Below, one piece after another: positions 61,622 to 64,000 of a stretch of DNA of 64,000 nt (positions within the stretch are counted from its first letter, which is position 1; every line of letters begins with the position of its first letter). Below the pieces are notes generated by a model. That model made no database searches. It saw nothing but the letters and a program-made list of their open reading frames with translations, and had not been told where the DNA came from. The stretch covers positions 4,285,216 to 4,349,215 of the forward strand of contig FN649729.1 in NCBI GenBank assembly GCA_000310025.1, in the 5' to 3' direction. The translations under genes and the position numbers were made by a program. This DNA comes from Ectocarpus siliculosus (taxonomy: Eukaryota > Sar > Phaeophyceae > Ectocarpales > Ectocarpaceae).

Positions 61622-64000
61622 ATGGAGTTGCCACCACTTTCGTGGGGAATTATGGGTGCCGGGCGAGTGTGTCATGATTTCGTCCAGGTGATCTCGCCAT
61701 TGCCATGTTATGTGCCGTTGTTGGATTTACCCGCACACACAGCGCAGACATAGGCATGTGAATCTTTGACTCATGTCACAGACCCGCCCCATGACATCGG
61801 CTTGTATTTGACTTTGGTCTTCACATTCCTGATTGTCTACAGGCCCTAAAGTCTATTCCCCATGCAGCCAAGGTCAAGACAGTGGGCTGCCGTGAGCTAG
61901 AACGATCGGTAGAATTCGCGGATCAGCATGGTGAGAAGCAAATCATACTGTAGGGTCACATCAACACTCAGCATGTCTACTCCATATCTTGCCGCAGCAA
62001 TGGGGGCGTTAGTGGCGCTAACGTTGAGTAGTGCCGAGCACCCGCTATAGTGCCCAGTGTATTTGGTGTGGTACAGACAGGACCCGGGAGTTGTACACGC
62101 ACTGCGTGAGTAAATTGATGTGCCAATTTGGTGCCTGCAGCTGGCTGCGGACCTTGTTTTTTCCTGTAGTCCGTCTGCTCTAGTCTAGCTAGAGAGCGCA
62201 CCGCGACAAGTGGTGATGCAAGAACATGCAAGGAGCAGACAGACGAAGTGTAAGTGGCGGTGCGTCCCATGGTACCAGGAGAGAGAGAGAGCGCGCGAAG
62301 AAGAAGAGACTACGGCTATAGTTCTACCTGACGAGGTTGTAAAAAATTCAAAAACCGTGAGATTCTTTCCTTGAGAAACACCGCTGCGCTCTCCGTGACA
62401 TGAACGAAAAAGGAAAAAACCGATACGCTCCGTGAGATTTCCCTCGGAAAAACCGCTCCGCGAGGCTTCCCAACAATCCGTACAAGCGGTTTTTTTACGG
62501 GGCGGTTTGAGCTACTCCGTCACATAATGCACGGGGTTAAAACCGCAATAAAATCACGGTTTATTCACGGGGTCACGGTTTTGGCACGGCACGGATATGA
62601 TATACAACACATACTCGTGCACACGTAGCTGCCACACATAGCTGTGCCCACACACGCAGTCCGCCAGTCCGCGCCACACAAAATCCGTGCACATCATTCC
62701 GTGTGCACGTCTGCGCCAATTACTGATTGAGTCGACACGTGACTCTGGCGACCGCCCTTCTGGCGGCCGCCCGCCTCGACGTGATGGTGCTGGTTGTTCC
62801 GTGTAACTCATGACTACAGCAGTAAGTTGCCAATCGGAGATAGAGTTTCGGGACTGGGATTCGTGCATAACAAGCTTCGGCAGTCAATGACGCCCGACCG
62901 TGTCGAGATGGTCATGTTCCTCAGATTTAACCCCGATCTTATTCCGAAGATCAAGATCTTGAACCACGTGTTGGGGAAGCTGTGCAGCTCAGTCTGTTGG
63001 GAAGACTAAAGCTGCATCTATCTGTCCAAGTTGCTCGTGCAGGAGAGCAAGTGGAGTGCAAACGTACAATATTTGGTTGAATACATGAGATAGATGTGTA
63101 GAATTACCAAAGTACTAGTAATGGCAAGTTTCAACAAGAGGCAAGTGAAGAAGCATCTGTTATTGTGCTTGTTGCAGGAAAGTATGAGTCGAGGATGTAT
63201 CGATGTGAGGAATGTGACTTTCCCTGAATAATTGATCAATTGACAGCTTTTGGGTTTGTTGTGGGCTGTCCTGGCGGCGAGTTGTCTAGACTCAGAGATT
63301 GGAGGGTTGAAACCACCCTCTCTACCGTAGCCACTAATTGGACGAAACTGGAAGGAACACTAACCTTGGTTGAAGTCCCGACCTTGCCGCTGAAAGGTTT
63401 GGAGGTCACGAACCACACCACTGAGCCGACCGGCGCTTACCACGGAGCACTATTCCGTGAGTTGGTTGTGTTGGTGGTTGTTCATTTCAAAGCCATCCTG
63501 ACTTCTTCCCCGTATTCGTCTTGTTGTGCGCAAGGAAGAGGGTTTCCGTGGCCCCAAGCTGACGCAAAGCAAGGTACAAACATTGTACGCAAGACCCTGA
63601 ACATCTCATGCCACCTACTCCAACAGTAGCACTTCTACAAACCTAGAGAGCAAACCTAAGTATATGCAAGGAACATCTCAACCCCTACCTACGGCGTTAG
63701 GGTGATACACAAAGCACGGACTTCCAATCCCGAAAGCCCCGGGAATCATCACTTGGTGCCTTTGAATTGACTCTTTTGTTTTCTTGTGTTTCTTGGTCGG
63801 CGACAGGAATTCCTAATCGGGTTGGGAGCTACGAAGACGTGGCCAAGGATCCAGAGGTGGACATCTGCTACATCGGCATGCTACACCCTTTTCACTACGA
63901 GAATGCCGTGACAGCACTGCAAAACGGCAAGCATGTGCTCGTGGAAAAGCCATCTACCTGCAGTGAATGTGACACTAAAGCGCTAGTACGACTGGTACGT
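61622..64000 (+). CDS. Gfo/Idh/MocA oxidoreductase, 5' part (dihydrodiol-dehydrogenase-like)
   Basis: Three exons are visible: 61622-61687, 61843-61930, 63807-63994, the last followed by a GTACGT donor at the window edge; the rest lies outside. The 114 visible residues start MELPPLSWGIMGAGRVCHDF, a Rossmann NAD(P)-binding turn (GxGxxx), then ALKSIPHAAKVKTVGCRELE, IPNRVGSYEDVAKDPEVDIC, YIGMLHPFHYENAVTALQNG and KHVLVEKPSTCS. The EKP motif is the conserved substrate/cofactor contact of this family. The closest group by motif is trans-1,2-dihydrobenzene-1,2-diol dehydrogenase; substrate cannot be read from this half. The 1.9-kb intron 2 contains a transposon remnant. Confidence 0.9.
62340..63050 (+). 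mobile_element. hAT-like DNA transposon remnant in intron
   Basis: A frame at 62794-63009 reads GLGFVHNKLRQSMTPDRVEM and then VMFLRFNPDLI, which resembles the C-terminal dimerisation tail of hAT transposases (GL...R..LSPERVE.LVFL.FN). No other transposase part is visible. To its left, 62340-62600 is filled with repeated ACGG/CCGTGA-type words, possibly from the same element. The resemblance is moderate; boundaries are rough, and no target duplication was found. Confidence 0.4.

Overview
The window is nuclear DNA from an intron-rich eukaryote. I could rebuild most genes by chaining exons at GT...AG borders whose phases agree and whose joined protein matches a known family. There are 15 protein genes, two of them cut by the window edges. 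Nothing bacterial, no operons, no CRISPR array and no convincing tRNA or rRNA gene was seen. Base composition is near 50% GC, introns run from about 150 to over 2000 bp, and neighbouring genes mostly alternate strand, giving convergent pairs with tails 93-400 bp apart and divergent pairs sharing a short promoter. Together with ERK7/MAPK15-like kinase, kinesin and sterol C14-reductase genes, this fits a stramenopile alga, most likely a brown alga (Ectocarpus-like). That placement is inference; no marker gene proves it.

Layout. 1-623 (+): 3' end of a guanylate-kinase-like gene. 1038-4384 (-): ribosomal protein uS3 (RPS3), 7 exons. 4935-8281 (+): a 519-aa protein with a UBA-like domain and SUMO-interaction-like motifs. 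8694-13228 (-): flavin amine oxidase (polyamine oxidase/LSD1-like). 15370-17250 (+): NUDIX hydrolase with a degenerate box. 18944-22316 (+): Rab-type GTPase with a CC tail. 23579-25800 (-): acidic/basic nuclear protein, perhaps DEK-C-like. 30176-30763 (+): intronless membrane protein. 30857-35421 (-): N-terminal-motor kinesin. 37073-39532 (-): RING-finger protein with eight 53-aa tandem repeats. 44515-48935 (+): delta(14)-sterol reductase. 49079-53887 (-): TEY MAP kinase. 54077-57769 (+): NUP50-like nucleoporin with RanBD. 58734-61267 (-): TDY MAP kinase of the ERK7/MAPK15 type. 61622-end (+): Gfo/Idh/MocA dehydrogenase, cut by the window end.

Between the genes the main discovery is a pair of inverted, related transposons at 27555-28642 and 40669-43389. 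They share subterminal blocks and imperfect terminal inverted repeats beginning CCCTTA, next to TTAA or a one-base variant of it. This is the signature of piggyBac-type elements. No transposase is visible, and the two copies carry different interiors. Smaller items are a hAT-like remnant in the dehydrogenase intron, a tandem duplication in a Rab intron, a recurrent palindrome built on CTGCTGTACAGCAG, and a few simple repeats.

The genes are housekeeping or signalling genes without an evident shared pathway. The closest functional grouping is two MAP kinases on either side of a nuclear-pore gene.
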